21,192 bases of DNA from assembly GCA_910585815.1 (NCBI GenBank), contig CAJUFJ010000058.1, forward strand, positions 1 to 21,192, read 5' to 3'. Every line of letters starts with the position of its first letter. Within the stretch, counting starts at the first letter, position 1. Source of the DNA: an uncultured Oscillospiraceae bacterium (GTDB taxonomy: Bacteria > Bacillota > Clostridia > Oscillospirales > Oscillospiraceae). The translations under genes were made by a program, and so were the position numbers. A model generated the notes under the pieces. It searched no databases. It saw only the letters and a list, made by a program, of their open reading frames with translations, and was not told the origin of the DNA. Shown one piece after another: positions 6,285 to 12,672 of this stretch.

Positions 6285-6378
6285 GGGAGGCCCGGCCGCC
6301 TGCGGAGTGCAAACAGGCTTCCCCATCGTTTTTTAGAAGCTTCTCTCCGCATAATTTCCTCAAAAGGGCAAAACAATA

Positions 6379-6409
6379 GGGATACATCCATTGAACAAGG
6401 AGGTATCCC
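6379..6409 (+). promoter_or_regulatory. Inverted repeat around the ribosome site of the SLH gene
   Basis: GGGATAC (6379-6385) and GTATCCC (6403-6409) are exact complements. The 17-base loop contains AAGGAG, and the right arm ends 1 base before the ATG. The geometry repeats that of the SSB-like gene upstream, with a shorter stem. Confidence 0.45.
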
Positions 6410-6410
6410 C

Positions 6411-7721
6411 ATGAAGCGCAAACCCCTGGCTGCCGCCCCTGTGCTGGTGCTGGCCCTGGCCTTTACCCTGATGCTCCCCACCTCCGCCTTTTTCTGGAAC
6501 AAAAAGGCAGACGCCCCCTATGTGGCAGACTTCTCCAAAAACGGCCTGATCGGCTCCTCCATCGTCTTCAGCCCGGAGGACTTCACCGTCCGGCCCGACG
6601 GCAAAACTGCCCTCAGCGGCATCACGGTGGACCAGCTCCCCGACCCCGGCGCCGGCACTCTGTGCGTAGGCGACCAGCCGGTGCAGCCCGGCTCCTACGT
6701 GGACGCCACCGCCCTGGCCGGCCTGCGGTTCCAGACGGCAAAGAGTCCCACCGTCACCACCACCACCCTGGTCTTCACCCCCTCCCTCTCCTCCGCCCAG
6801 GAGGTCCCCCCCGCCACCGTCACCATTTTCCTCCTCTCGGAGGCCAACAATCCCCCGGTGGCCCGGAACATGGAGCTGACCACCTATAAAAACGTGGCCA
6901 TCACCGGCTACTTCGACGCGGTGGACGGCGAGGGGGACGCCCTCACCTTCCAGCTCACCTCCACTCCCGCCCGGGGGGCGGTCACTCTGGCGGAGGACGG
7001 CTCCAGCCAGTTCGTCTACACCCCCTACGAGAATAAAACGGGCTCCGACTCCTTCACCTACGTGGCTATCGACCCCGCCGGCAACACCTCCCCCGAGGCC
7101 AGGGTGTCCCTGCGCATCAACAAGCCGGACACCAAGGTGACCTACTCCGACCTGGACAACCACCCGGTGAAGAAGTCTGCCATCCGCCTGGCGGAGGAGG
7201 GGGTCTACGTGGGCCGGTACGTGGACGGCCGCTACTTCTTCGATCCTGACCAGACCGTCACCCGGGCCCAGTTCCTCACCATGGCCATGTCGGTGGCCGG
7301 CCTGGAGGACCTGGAGGGGGCCACCCTCACCGGCTTCTCCGATGACGACGCCATCCCCACCTGGGCCAAGGGGGCGGTCTCCGCCGCCCTGAAGGCGGGG
7401 GTGGTCCAGGGCTCCCGGAGCGAGAGCGGCGCCCCCATCTTCGGCGCCCAGGAGACCATCTCCCGGGCGGAGGCCGCCGTCATGCTGGACAACCTGTTGG
7501 AGATTACCGACGTACCGGTGGCCGTCTTCTCCCCTGACAACGGCCACTGGGCCGCCCAGGCGGCGGCCAACCTGTCGGCCTCCGGCATCTTCCGGGGGCA
7601 GGCCGCCGGAGCCGTCCAGCTGGCCGACACCCTCACCATGGCCGACGCCGCCGAAATGCTGGACGGCGCACTGGACATGATGGACGCCCGGAGCAGCGGC
7701 AGCTGGCTGCCCTGGACCTGA
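6411..7721 (+). CDS. S-layer homology protein with cadherin/Ig-like domain
   Basis: The product has 436 residues and an AAGGAGG ribosome site 8 bases before the ATG. Residues 1-26 form a signal peptide. Residues about 146-240 are a bacterial cadherin/Ig-like repeat (NNPPVARNMELTTYKNVAIT, DGDAL-like GEGDALTFQL, FVYTPYENKTGSDSFTYVA). Three SLH repeats follow: about 245-300 (YSDLDNHPVKKSAIRLAEEG, TVTRAQFLTMAMSVAG), about 305-365 (FSDDDAIPTWAKGAVSAALK, TISRAEAAVMLDNLL) and about 370-427 (FSPDNGHWAAQAAANLSASG). SLH domains usually anchor proteins to secondary cell-wall polymers. The N-terminal region (27-145) is not recognised. There is no catalytic motif, so I infer a structural or adhesive wall protein. 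A strong hairpin follows the stop, so it ends its transcript. Confidence 0.88.
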   Translation: MKRKPLAAAPVLVLALAFTLMLPTSAFFWNKKADAPYVADFSKNGLIGSSIVFSPEDFTVRPDGKTALSGITVDQLPDPGAGTLCVGDQPVQPGSYVDATALAGLRFQTAKSPTVTTTTLVFTPSLSSAQEVPPATVTIFLLSEANNPPVARNMELTTYKNVAITGYFDAVDGEGDALTFQLTSTPARGAVTLAEDGSSQFVYTPYENKTGSDSFTYVAIDPAGNTSPEARVSLRINKPDTKVTYSDLDNHPVKKSAIRLAEEGVYVGRYVDGRYFFDPDQTVTRAQFLTMAMSVAGLEDLEGATLTGFSDDDAIPTWAKGAVSAALKAGVVQGSRSESGAPIFGAQETISRAEAAVMLDNLLEITDVPVAVFSPDNGHWAAQAAANLSASGIFRGQAAGAVQLADTLTMADAAEMLDGALDMMDARSSGSWLPWT

Positions 7722-7727
7722 ATACAG

Positions 7728-7760
7728 AAGCGGTCTGTCCACCTGGACAGACCGCTTTTC
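7728..7760 (+). terminator. Strong hairpin terminator after the SLH gene
   Basis: AAGCGGTCTGTCCA (7728-7741) and TGGACAGACCGCTT (7744-7757) are perfect complements, ending in a short T run. The gap 7722-8058 between this gene and the convergent antiporter gene otherwise contains only repeats. Confidence 0.85.
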
Positions 7761-7800
7761 AGCTTGTCGAAGAAGTAGCTGCGAAACCCAGAGCGCAAAA

Positions 7801-7972
7801 AGCCTCCTTTAGAAAGGAGGTGCCCCAGTGCGCACACTGGGGCGGAGGATTGCGTTTTGCGAAGCAAAACATACGAAGTAAACTAAGATTAGGATTATTT
7901 CATACATTTTGCCTTCGGCAAAATACAATCCTCAGTCAGCCTGCGGCTGACAGCTCCTTTCACAAAGGAGCC
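7801..7972 (-). repeat. Composite multi-hairpin repeat, full copy 3
   Basis: Modules in plus-strand order: CTCCTTT/AAAGGAG (7804-7819), GCCCCAGTG/CACTGGGGC (7822-7843), long arms GAGGATTG (7845-7852) and CAATCCTC (7926-7933) with inner hairpins GTTTTGC/GCAAAAC and ATTTTGCC/GGCAAAAT, then GTCAGCC/GGCTGAC (about 7935-7951) and GCTCCTTT/AAAGGAGC (7953-7971). Read on the minus strand it has the same order as the copies at 1-262 and 18013-18240. Confidence 0.85.
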
Positions 7973-7975
7973 TAC

Positions 7976-8020
7976 CCCCTCTGTCGGCTTCGCCGCCGAC
8001 TCCCCCTGTTAGGGGGAGTC
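7976..8020 (+). repeat. Composite repeat, 3'-half fragment (copy 4)
   Basis: GTCGGC-TTC-GCCGCCGAC (7983-8000) and GACTCCCCC/GGGGGAGTC (7998-8020) correspond in order to the last two modules of the copy at 18013-18240, with different arm bases. The fragment abuts the previous copy, end to end and in the opposite direction. Confidence 0.55.
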
Positions 8021-8058
8021 GGCCCTGCGGGGGACGGAGGATACCCTCCGGAAAACCC

Positions 8059-9240
8059 TCAGACCAGCGCCGGCCCCTTTGTAATGGCCATTTTCAGCAG
8101 CACCGGCGTAAGCAGGGCCGAGGCGATCACCGCCAGCACGATGGCGGGCAGGATGGAGGGGTCGATCATCCCGGCGCTGATGCCCCGCTGGGCCACCATC
8201 AGGGCCACCTCGCTCCGGGCCACCATGCCGATGCCCACCACCAGTGCCTGGTGGCGGCTCATGCGGCAGGCCAGCCCGCCCAGGCCGCACCCCGCAACCT
8301 TCGACGCCACGGCGGCCAGCACCAGCAGCAGGGCAAACACCAGAATGCTGGAATTCATATCCCGCAGGTTGGTCTTCATGCCCACACTGGCAAAAAACAC
8401 CGGGGTAAACACCATATAAGAGGTAACAGTAAACTTTTTAGCCACAAACCGCCGGGCCTTGGCCACGTTGCACATGATAAGTCCGGCAAAGTAGGCCCCG
8501 GTAATATCGGCCACGCCGAACCACTCCTCGGCGCAGTAGGCCATCAGCAGGCAGAAGGCCAGCGACCACACCGCTACCCGGCGGCTGTGCCAGTGCTCCT
8601 CGGCCACATAGCGGAAGATACGGCTCACCACCATGCCCACCACCAGCACAAAGGCGAAGAACAGCACAATATGCACCAGCACCTGCACCGGGTCGGAGTC
8701 GCCGGAGCTGAACGCGCTGAGGACCGACAGCACCACAATGCCGATAATGTCGTCAATGAGGGCGGCGCTGAGCAGGGTGGTGCCCGTCTTGGTCTTCAGC
8801 TTGCCCATCTCGTTCAGGGTCTCCACCGTGATGGACACCGAGGTAGCCGAGAACACCGAGCCCATGAAGGCGGATTTCAGCAGGTTATAGGGGGTAAGCT
8901 CCCCCCCGCAGAAAAAGAAAAAGTACAGCCCGCCGCACAGAAACAGGGGGACAAACACCCCCAGCACCGCGATCACGCTGGCCTGGAGCCCGGTCTCCTT
9001 CAGCTCCTTCATATCGGTGTCGATGCCGGCGGTGAACATCAGCATAATCACGCCGATCTCCGCCGCCTTCACCAGAAAGTCGGTGCTCTCCAGCACGCCG
9101 AAGCCGCTGGGCCCCATGATGATGCCCGCCAGCAGCGCCCCCACCACCTGGGGCAGGTGGACCCGCTCGGTCAGCAGTCCAAACACCTTGGTGGACAGCA
9201 GGATAATTGCCAGCAGCAGCAGATAAGTATAGGATTCCAT
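8059..9240 (-). CDS. CPA2-family cation:proton antiporter
   Basis: The 393-residue membrane protein carries the CPA2 (NapA/KefB-like) signatures: GIIMGPSGFGVL at 39-50, IGVIMLMFTAGIDTDMKEL at 62-80, and the paired aspartates D163-D164 in ALIDDIIGIVVL, the ion and proton site of this family. The sequence is hydrophobic throughout with about 12 helices and stops after the transport domain, so it lacks the C-terminal RCK/TrkA nucleotide-binding domain of Kef systems. It probably exchanges Na+ or K+ for H+ and helps in pH or salt balance; the ion cannot be told from the sequence. GGGAGGG lies about 8 bases before the ATG. A promoter at 9288-9316 precedes it, and the gene is a single-gene unit between a terminator and repeats. 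Confidence 0.92.
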   Translation of the reverse strand: MESYTYLLLLAIILLSTKVFGLLTERVHLPQVVGALLAGIIMGPSGFGVLESTDFLVKAAEIGVIMLMFTAGIDTDMKELKETGLQASVIAVLGVFVPLFLCGGLYFFFFCGGELTPYNLLKSAFMGSVFSATSVSITVETLNEMGKLKTKTGTTLLSAALIDDIIGIVVLSVLSAFSSGDSDPVQVLVHIVLFFAFVLVVGMVVSRIFRYVAEEHWHSRRVAVWSLAFCLLMAYCAEEWFGVADITGAYFAGLIMCNVAKARRFVAKKFTVTSYMVFTPVFFASVGMKTNLRDMNSSILVFALLLVLAAVASKVAGCGLGGLACRMSRHQALVVGIGMVARSEVALMVAQRGISAGMIDPSILPAIVLAVIASALLTPVLLKMAITKGPALV

Positions 9241-9287
9241 CTTTTCTTCCCTCCCACGCGATTGCCCGGCCTTTCGGGCATCCCTGT

Positions 9288-9316
9288 ATTATACGCACCG
9301 GAATTTGGGAAGTCAA
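9288..9316 (-). promoter_or_regulatory. Promoter of the antiporter gene
   Basis: On the minus strand TTGACT (plus 9311-9316) and TATAAT (plus 9288-9293) are 17 bases apart, about 48 bases before the ATG. Confidence 0.8.
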
Positions 9317-9321
9317 TGGTC

Positions 9322-9358
9322 AAAACAGCGGGAAACCTCCCGGGCTCCCCGCTGTTTT
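9322..9358 (-). terminator. Terminator of the O-acetylation operon
   Basis: AAAACAGCGGG (9322-9332) and CCCGCTGTTTT (9348-9358) are perfect complements. On the minus strand the stem ends in TTTT, after the stop codon of the SGNH/DHHW gene and just before the antiporter promoter. Confidence 0.75.
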
Positions 9359-9395
9359 TATACGGAATGTAGGGGCGGCCCCGGCCATCCCCCTC

Positions 9396-10433
9396 TTACC
9401 CCGCCGGCCTCTCCATCGCGGCCTCATAGACCTCCAGGTCCGCCGCCCATACCGGGTCGCCGGGCTCAGCTTTCAGGTTGGGCCGGGCCAGCGTCAGGGC
9501 GTTGGCAAAGTACCGGCTGAACCGGTCCGCCCCCACCGCGTCCAGGTGGTGGGCGTCGTAAAACATGGATTCGTCCAGCCCGATGTCCCCGTAGTCCCCG
9601 TTAAAATCGTGGAAGGGCACATTGTTCTGCCGGGCCAGCTCCTCCACCGTGTTGAGCAGGGGCTTCTCCTCCACCTCCAGGTTAGAGGGGCTTTTCACCA
9701 GCCACAGCTCAATCCCCTCCTCCCGGCACAGCCTGATAATCTCCTCCAGCCAGTACCGGTTCTTGTCCGGCAGGGGGGCCGTCCCCTCGATCCCCTCCAC
9801 GTCGGGCCGGGGCTGGGGAATCCCCTGGGGCTCCAGCATGACAAAGCCCTTATAGGGGTCCCGGGCCTGGTCCCGGCGGAAGGTAAAATCAGACCGGTGC
9901 AGTTCCTTCCAGCGGCTGTGGTACATCATAAAGTTAAACAGGGTAGACAGCCGCCCCTCCAGGTCGGGGGCGGACTGCCCTGCCAGCTCCACCTTGTCCC
10001 AGGACAGGGGCAGCTCGTCCATATAGGAGTAGGTCACCCCGATGTCGTCCTTGTCCAGATAGTACTCCTTCTCCCCCCAGGCCATGCGGACCTCCACCAC
10101 AATCAGGGCGGGGGACTGCTTTTTAAGCGCCTCCTTAATGTAGGTATAGGTGGCCCACAGGGGCTGCTGCTGGGTGGCGAAGACGTAGCTCCTGATCCCC
10201 GTCTCCTCCCAGATAGCCAGCGGGCTGAAGGCGGCGTAGGCGTGGCTGGGCCCGAAGAACATCACTTCAAACTGGTCTTCCTCCTCGTTGTAGAACCCCC
10301 CCACCTTATTGGTCATATCCCAGGCCCCCTCCAGGGACTTCCGGGCCATAACCCGGCTCACCGGAACCAGACACAGCCCCAGAAGGGCCAGAAACAGGAC
10401 CGTTTTCACAAAAAATTTCAGCTTGTCACCCAT
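9396..10433 (-). CDS. SGNH/DHHW-like exopolymer O-acetylation protein
   Basis: The product has 345 residues with one N-terminal membrane segment (about 8-28), so the body lies outside the membrane. The block I motif GPSHAYAAFSP (61-71) puts a Ser (S63) and His in the pattern seen in AlgX/AlgJ/DltD-like proteins, and FYDAHHLDAVGADRFSRY (291-308) supplies the late Asp-x-x-His pair. These are the expected catalytic residues of an SGNH-fold esterase/acyltransferase. The gene directly follows an MBOAT gene (9-base gap; its GAGGT ribosome site overlaps the MBOAT stop). In known pairs the MBOAT protein moves an acetyl or other acyl group across the membrane and the SGNH partner places it on a polymer. 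The polymer is unknown here; no glycosyltransferases are in view. Confidence 0.85.
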   Translation of the reverse strand: MGDKLKFFVKTVLFLALLGLCLVPVSRVMARKSLEGAWDMTNKVGGFYNEEEDQFEVMFFGPSHAYAAFSPLAIWEETGIRSYVFATQQQPLWATYTYIKEALKKQSPALIVVEVRMAWGEKEYYLDKDDIGVTYSYMDELPLSWDKVELAGQSAPDLEGRLSTLFNFMMYHSRWKELHRSDFTFRRDQARDPYKGFVMLEPQGIPQPRPDVEGIEGTAPLPDKNRYWLEEIIRLCREEGIELWLVKSPSNLEVEEKPLLNTVEELARQNNVPFHDFNGDYGDIGLDESMFYDAHHLDAVGADRFSRYFANALTLARPNLKAEPGDPVWAADLEVYEAAMERPAG

Positions 10434-10442
10434 GATGCTACC

Positions 10443-11903
10443 TCAAAAATCGAAATAGGCAAAGGCCCGAACGTCATACCCCGGCCCATAGATGCCGAAA
10501 ATCAGCACAATCATCACCAGTCCCAGATAGCAGGCCCACCGGACCGCCGCCGGCCAGGCGGACACCATAGCGATGGCGTCCCCCTTTTCGTCGGCCAGGT
10601 CAAAGAGGAACAGCAGCAGCAGCACCCCCAGCAGCATGGCGATCTCCGCCATTCCCAGCCCCAGGGCCGTAAACAGCTGGTCCACAGCCGTCCTGCAATA
10701 CAGGCCGGGGCTGCCGATCCCCCACAGCGAATGGCGGACCACATACAGCGCCTCCCCGATGTTGGCCGCCCGGAAGAAGATCAGGGAGAAGCAGGACAGG
10801 CCGAAGGTGGTCAAAATGGCCAGCAGGCGGAGGGGCGGCGACCTGGGCGGCTCCTTGGGCCTGCGGCACAGCCGCTCCAGATTGAGGTACAACGCCTGGA
10901 GCAGCCCCCACACCACAAAGGACCACTCCGCCCCGTGCCACAGCCCGCTGAGGAAGAAGGTAATCGTAGTAAACCAGTACTGCTTGATCCGGCCCTTCCG
11001 GCTGCCCCCCAGGGGGATGTAGACATACTCGGTAAACCACTGGCTCAGGGAAATGTGGTTGCGCTGCCAGTAGTTGCCGATGGAGTGGGAGAAGAAGTAG
11101 GGGGACTTGAAGTTAACCATCAGCCTCACCCCCATCATCCTGGCGCAGCCCCGGGCGATGTCGGAGTACCCGCCGAAGTCGCAGTAGATCTGAAAGGCAA
11201 AGGCACAGGTGGCCAGCACCAGGATGCCGCCCTCATAGCTGCCCGGATTCTGATACACCGGGTCCACAAGGAGCACCGCCAGCTGATCGGCCACCACCAT
11301 CTTTTTAAAAAACCCCCAGGCCATCAGCTTGGCCCCCCAGGAGGTGTTTTCATAGGTAAATCTGTGTTCCTCCTTCAGCTGGGGCAGCAGGTTAGAGGCC
11401 TTCTCAATGGGCCCCGCCACCAGCTGGGGGAAGAAGGAGACGAACAGGGCAAAGGTAACAAAATCCCGCTCCGGCTCCAGCCTGCCCCTGTACACGTCCA
11501 GGGTGTAGCTGAGGGTCTGAAAGGTGTAGAAGGAGATGCCCACCGGCAGGATGATATTCAGCGCCGGTGCGGAGAAGGGGATGGACACCGCCCGGCACAG
11601 GGCGGTAAGGGTCTCACCGAAGAAGTTCAGGTATTTAAAGAAGAACAGCAGCCCCAGGTTCATGGTCAGGCTCAGGGCCAGCAGCCATTTTTTCCGCCCG
11701 GGATACCGCGCCATCCCCAGGCCGCAGAAGTAGTCCACCAGGGTGGAAAACAGAATCAGGACAATAAACTCCGGCTTCCAGCACATGTAGAAGTAGTAGC
11801 TGGCAGCCAGCAGCATATACTTCCGGAACCGGAAGGGCAGGGCGTAATACAGCACAAAGACGCATGGGAAAAAAATCAGGAAAGGCAGGGAGTTAAACAG
11901 CAT
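10443..11903 (-). CDS. MBOAT-family membrane O-acyltransferase (AlgI/DltB-like)
   Basis: The product has 486 residues. I start at ATG 11903, which has AGGAGG 6 bases upstream; an upstream in-frame ATG (11948) has no ribosome site and overlaps the promoter. About 10-12 hydrophobic helices are visible. Family motifs are FFPQLVAGPIEKASNLLPQL (157-176), DFGGYSDIARGCARMMG, NHISLSQWFTEYVYIPLGG (282-300) and the catalytic His of GLWHGAEWSF (H323). The protein should take an acyl group, usually acetyl, from a cytoplasmic donor and pass it outward for transfer by the SGNH/DHHW protein encoded next. The layout matches bacterial polysaccharide O-acetylation pairs such as alginate or PatA/PatB-type systems rather than the D-alanylation operon, since no dltA or dltC is present. 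Confidence 0.92.
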   Translation of the reverse strand: MLFNSLPFLIFFPCVFVLYYALPFRFRKYMLLAASYYFYMCWKPEFIVLILFSTLVDYFCGLGMARYPGRKKWLLALSLTMNLGLLFFFKYLNFFGETLTALCRAVSIPFSAPALNIILPVGISFYTFQTLSYTLDVYRGRLEPERDFVTFALFVSFFPQLVAGPIEKASNLLPQLKEEHRFTYENTSWGAKLMAWGFFKKMVVADQLAVLLVDPVYQNPGSYEGGILVLATCAFAFQIYCDFGGYSDIARGCARMMGVRLMVNFKSPYFFSHSIGNYWQRNHISLSQWFTEYVYIPLGGSRKGRIKQYWFTTITFFLSGLWHGAEWSFVVWGLLQALYLNLERLCRRPKEPPRSPPLRLLAILTTFGLSCFSLIFFRAANIGEALYVVRHSLWGIGSPGLYCRTAVDQLFTALGLGMAEIAMLLGVLLLLFLFDLADEKGDAIAMVSAWPAAVRWACYLGLVMIVLIFGIYGPGYDVRAFAYFDF

Positions 11904-11936
11904 AGCGGGCCTCCTGGAGGAAATGTTTTCTGGACA

Positions 11937-11965
11937 AGTATAGCACACCGGCCCCCAAAAGAAAA
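11937..11965 (-). promoter_or_regulatory. Probable extended -10 promoter of the O-acetylation operon
   Basis: On the minus strand TGC precedes TATACT (plus 11937-11942), an extended -10. The hexamer 17 bases upstream is TTTTCT (plus 11960-11965), a weak -35. The start would fall about 28 bases before the MBOAT ATG. Confidence 0.5.
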
Positions 11966-12060
11966 GCTAAGTTTTTGTCAAAGAACCATCCCCTGCGCAT
12001 TTTTCCTGTAGGGACGGCCCCGTTCCTTTACACTTGTCTCATAAATTCAGGAAACTGCCG

Positions 12061-12148
12061 CATGTAGGGCAAGGGCTCTGCCCTTGCCTCTCCTGTCACG
12101 TTTTATCCCCTTCGGGGATAGGCAGGGATAGAATCCCTGCCCTACATG
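12061..12148. repeat. Triple-hairpin repeat with TAGGGC outer arms
   Basis: Outer arms CATGTAGGGC (12061-12070) and GCCCTACATG (12139-12148) are exact complements. Inside are GGCAAGGGC/GCCCTTGCC, TATCCCC/GGGGATA and GGCAGGGAT/ATCCCTGCC, each with a 3-base loop. It resembles the TAGGGG family in layout but with its own arm bases. The gap 11904-12347 also holds two short TAGGGA/GGACGGCCC fragments (near 12009 and 12215) and the promoter at 12233. Confidence 0.8.
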
Positions 12149-12232
12149 ACGTACCGACCAGTATCTCCAGAGGCACTCCGAATTGATGAGGAATCAGGAT
12201 AGGGCAAGGACGGCCCCCCCTTCTTTTCTTAC

Positions 12233-12260
12233 TTGACAAACCCCAGAAAACAGGTATAAT
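12233..12260 (+). promoter_or_regulatory. Consensus promoter of the putative antitoxin RNA
   Basis: TTGACA (12233-12238) and TATAAT (12255-12260) are both perfect, 16 bases apart. No gene of normal size follows; the transcript would run about 95 bases to the hairpin at 12314-12358. Confidence 0.85.
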
Positions 12261-12266
12261 AGCATT

Positions 12267-12359
12267 ATAAAAAGGGTGTTGCTGAATGGTATTCGCTCCC
12301 CTTATAGTTACTGAAAAGAAGTAACCGTGGCTGTGGGGACAGGACGGTTACTTCTTTTT
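12267..12359 (+). ncRNA. Putative type I antitoxin RNA
   Basis: The limits are inferred from the consensus promoter at 12233-12260 and the hairpin terminator ending near 12359. The RNA is antisense to the 3' end of the small toxin message encoded on the other strand, a layout known from txpA/RatA in Bacillus. It also contains a 12-codon frame starting at the ATG at 12286 and ending in the same palindrome, which I regard as incidental. Confidence 0.6.
12314..12358. terminator. Bidirectional terminator shared by toxin and antitoxin RNAs
   Basis: AAAAGAAGTAACCG (12314-12327) and CGGTTACTTCTTTT (12345-12358) are perfect 14-base complements with a 17-base loop. Both strands end the stem in a T-rich run. 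The toxin stop codon lies within the right arm. Confidence 0.8.
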
Positions 12360-12428
12360 ACCCTGGAGAAACAGGCCGCAAATGCCAATGATTACCAAGC
12401 AAAGCTGCAGCACTTCCGATGTACTCAC
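12348..12428 (-). CDS. Small hydrophobic peptide, probable type I (holin-like) toxin
   Basis: The 26-residue frame starts GTG, begins VSTSEVLQLC, has a hydrophobic core of about 15 residues (LVIIGICGLFL) and ends GKKK. This is the shape of the small 'putative holin-like toxin' peptides of Firmicutes: a short polar head with S/T and E, a single membrane helix and a Lys-rich tail. A G-rich ribosome site (GGAAAGGGGGG, plus 12436-12446) lies 7 bases before the GTG. The frame has a consensus promoter (plus 12538-12567) with about 100 bases of leader, and its stop codon is in the shared terminator. In such systems the peptide inserts in the membrane and the antisense RNA prevents its synthesis. The peptide could be non-toxic and the assignment rests on layout and composition, since the sequence is too short for firm homology. 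Confidence 0.7.
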   Translation of the reverse strand: MSTSEVLQLCLVIIGICGLFLQGKKK

Positions 12429-12435
12429 TGGGCAG

Positions 12436-12474
12436 CCCCCCTTTCCTAAGATCAGGGGGCAGAAGCGCCCCCTG
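12436..12474 (-). promoter_or_regulatory. Toxin ribosome site with upstream leader hairpin
   Basis: On the minus strand the hairpin CAGGGGGC/GCCCCCTG (plus 12453-12460 and 12467-12474, 6-base loop) stands 5 bases upstream of the run GGAAAGGGGGG. The C-rich arm could also pair with the ribosome site, which would hide it, as in other type I toxin messages. Confidence 0.5.
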
Positions 12475-12512
12475 TCCGGGGACGAACAACACAATCAGAA
12501 TCAACACCCTAG

Positions 12513-12567
12513 TCCCACCTGGCTGGCGGGCAAAATCATTATACCGCCAGGTGGGATACTTTGTCAA
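12513..12567 (-). promoter_or_regulatory. Toxin promoter with operator-like inverted repeat
   Basis: On the minus strand TTGACA (plus 12562-12567) and TATAAT (plus 12538-12543) are perfect, 18 bases apart. Perfect 11-base arms, TCCCACCTGGC (12513-12523) and GCCAGGTGGGA (12546-12556), flank the -10 box: one arm lies in the spacer and the other just after the expected start. A repressor dimer could bind there. Confidence 0.8.
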
Positions 12568-12602
12568 TTTTTAATTTATTCTGGCAAAATAGAGGTGTCT
12601 TC

Positions 12603-12631
12603 TTGCCCGGCTGGGCAAAATCTGCTATACT
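12603..12631 (+). promoter_or_regulatory. Promoter of polA
   Basis: TTGCCC (12603-12608) and TATACT (12626-12631) are 17 bases apart, with TGC before the -10 giving an extended element. Transcription would start near 12638, about 35 bases before the ATG. It is divergent from the toxin promoter. Confidence 0.75.
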
Positions 12632-12672
12632 ATACCCTTGAAATTCTGTAACATCTGAGGGAGACATCCGCC

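Noticed and set aside
6360..7742. 460-codon open frame on the minus strand
   Set aside because: Shadow of the SLH protein gene, with Gly/Val-rich, motif-free translation.
11975..11980. TTGACA on the minus strand upstream of the MBOAT gene
   Set aside because: It is about 33 bases from the TATACT box, too far to serve as its -35.
9207..12011. 934-codon open frame on the plus strand
   Set aside because: It is antisense to the SGNH/DHHW and MBOAT genes, has no ribosome site, and its Gln/Gly/Pro/His-rich composition is typical of the opposite strand of G/C-rich genes.
12286..12324. 12-codon frame in the antitoxin RNA ending in KK
   Set aside because: Its end mirrors the toxin's only because the hairpin is palindromic; it has no hydrophobic helix of membrane length and no suitable ribosome site.
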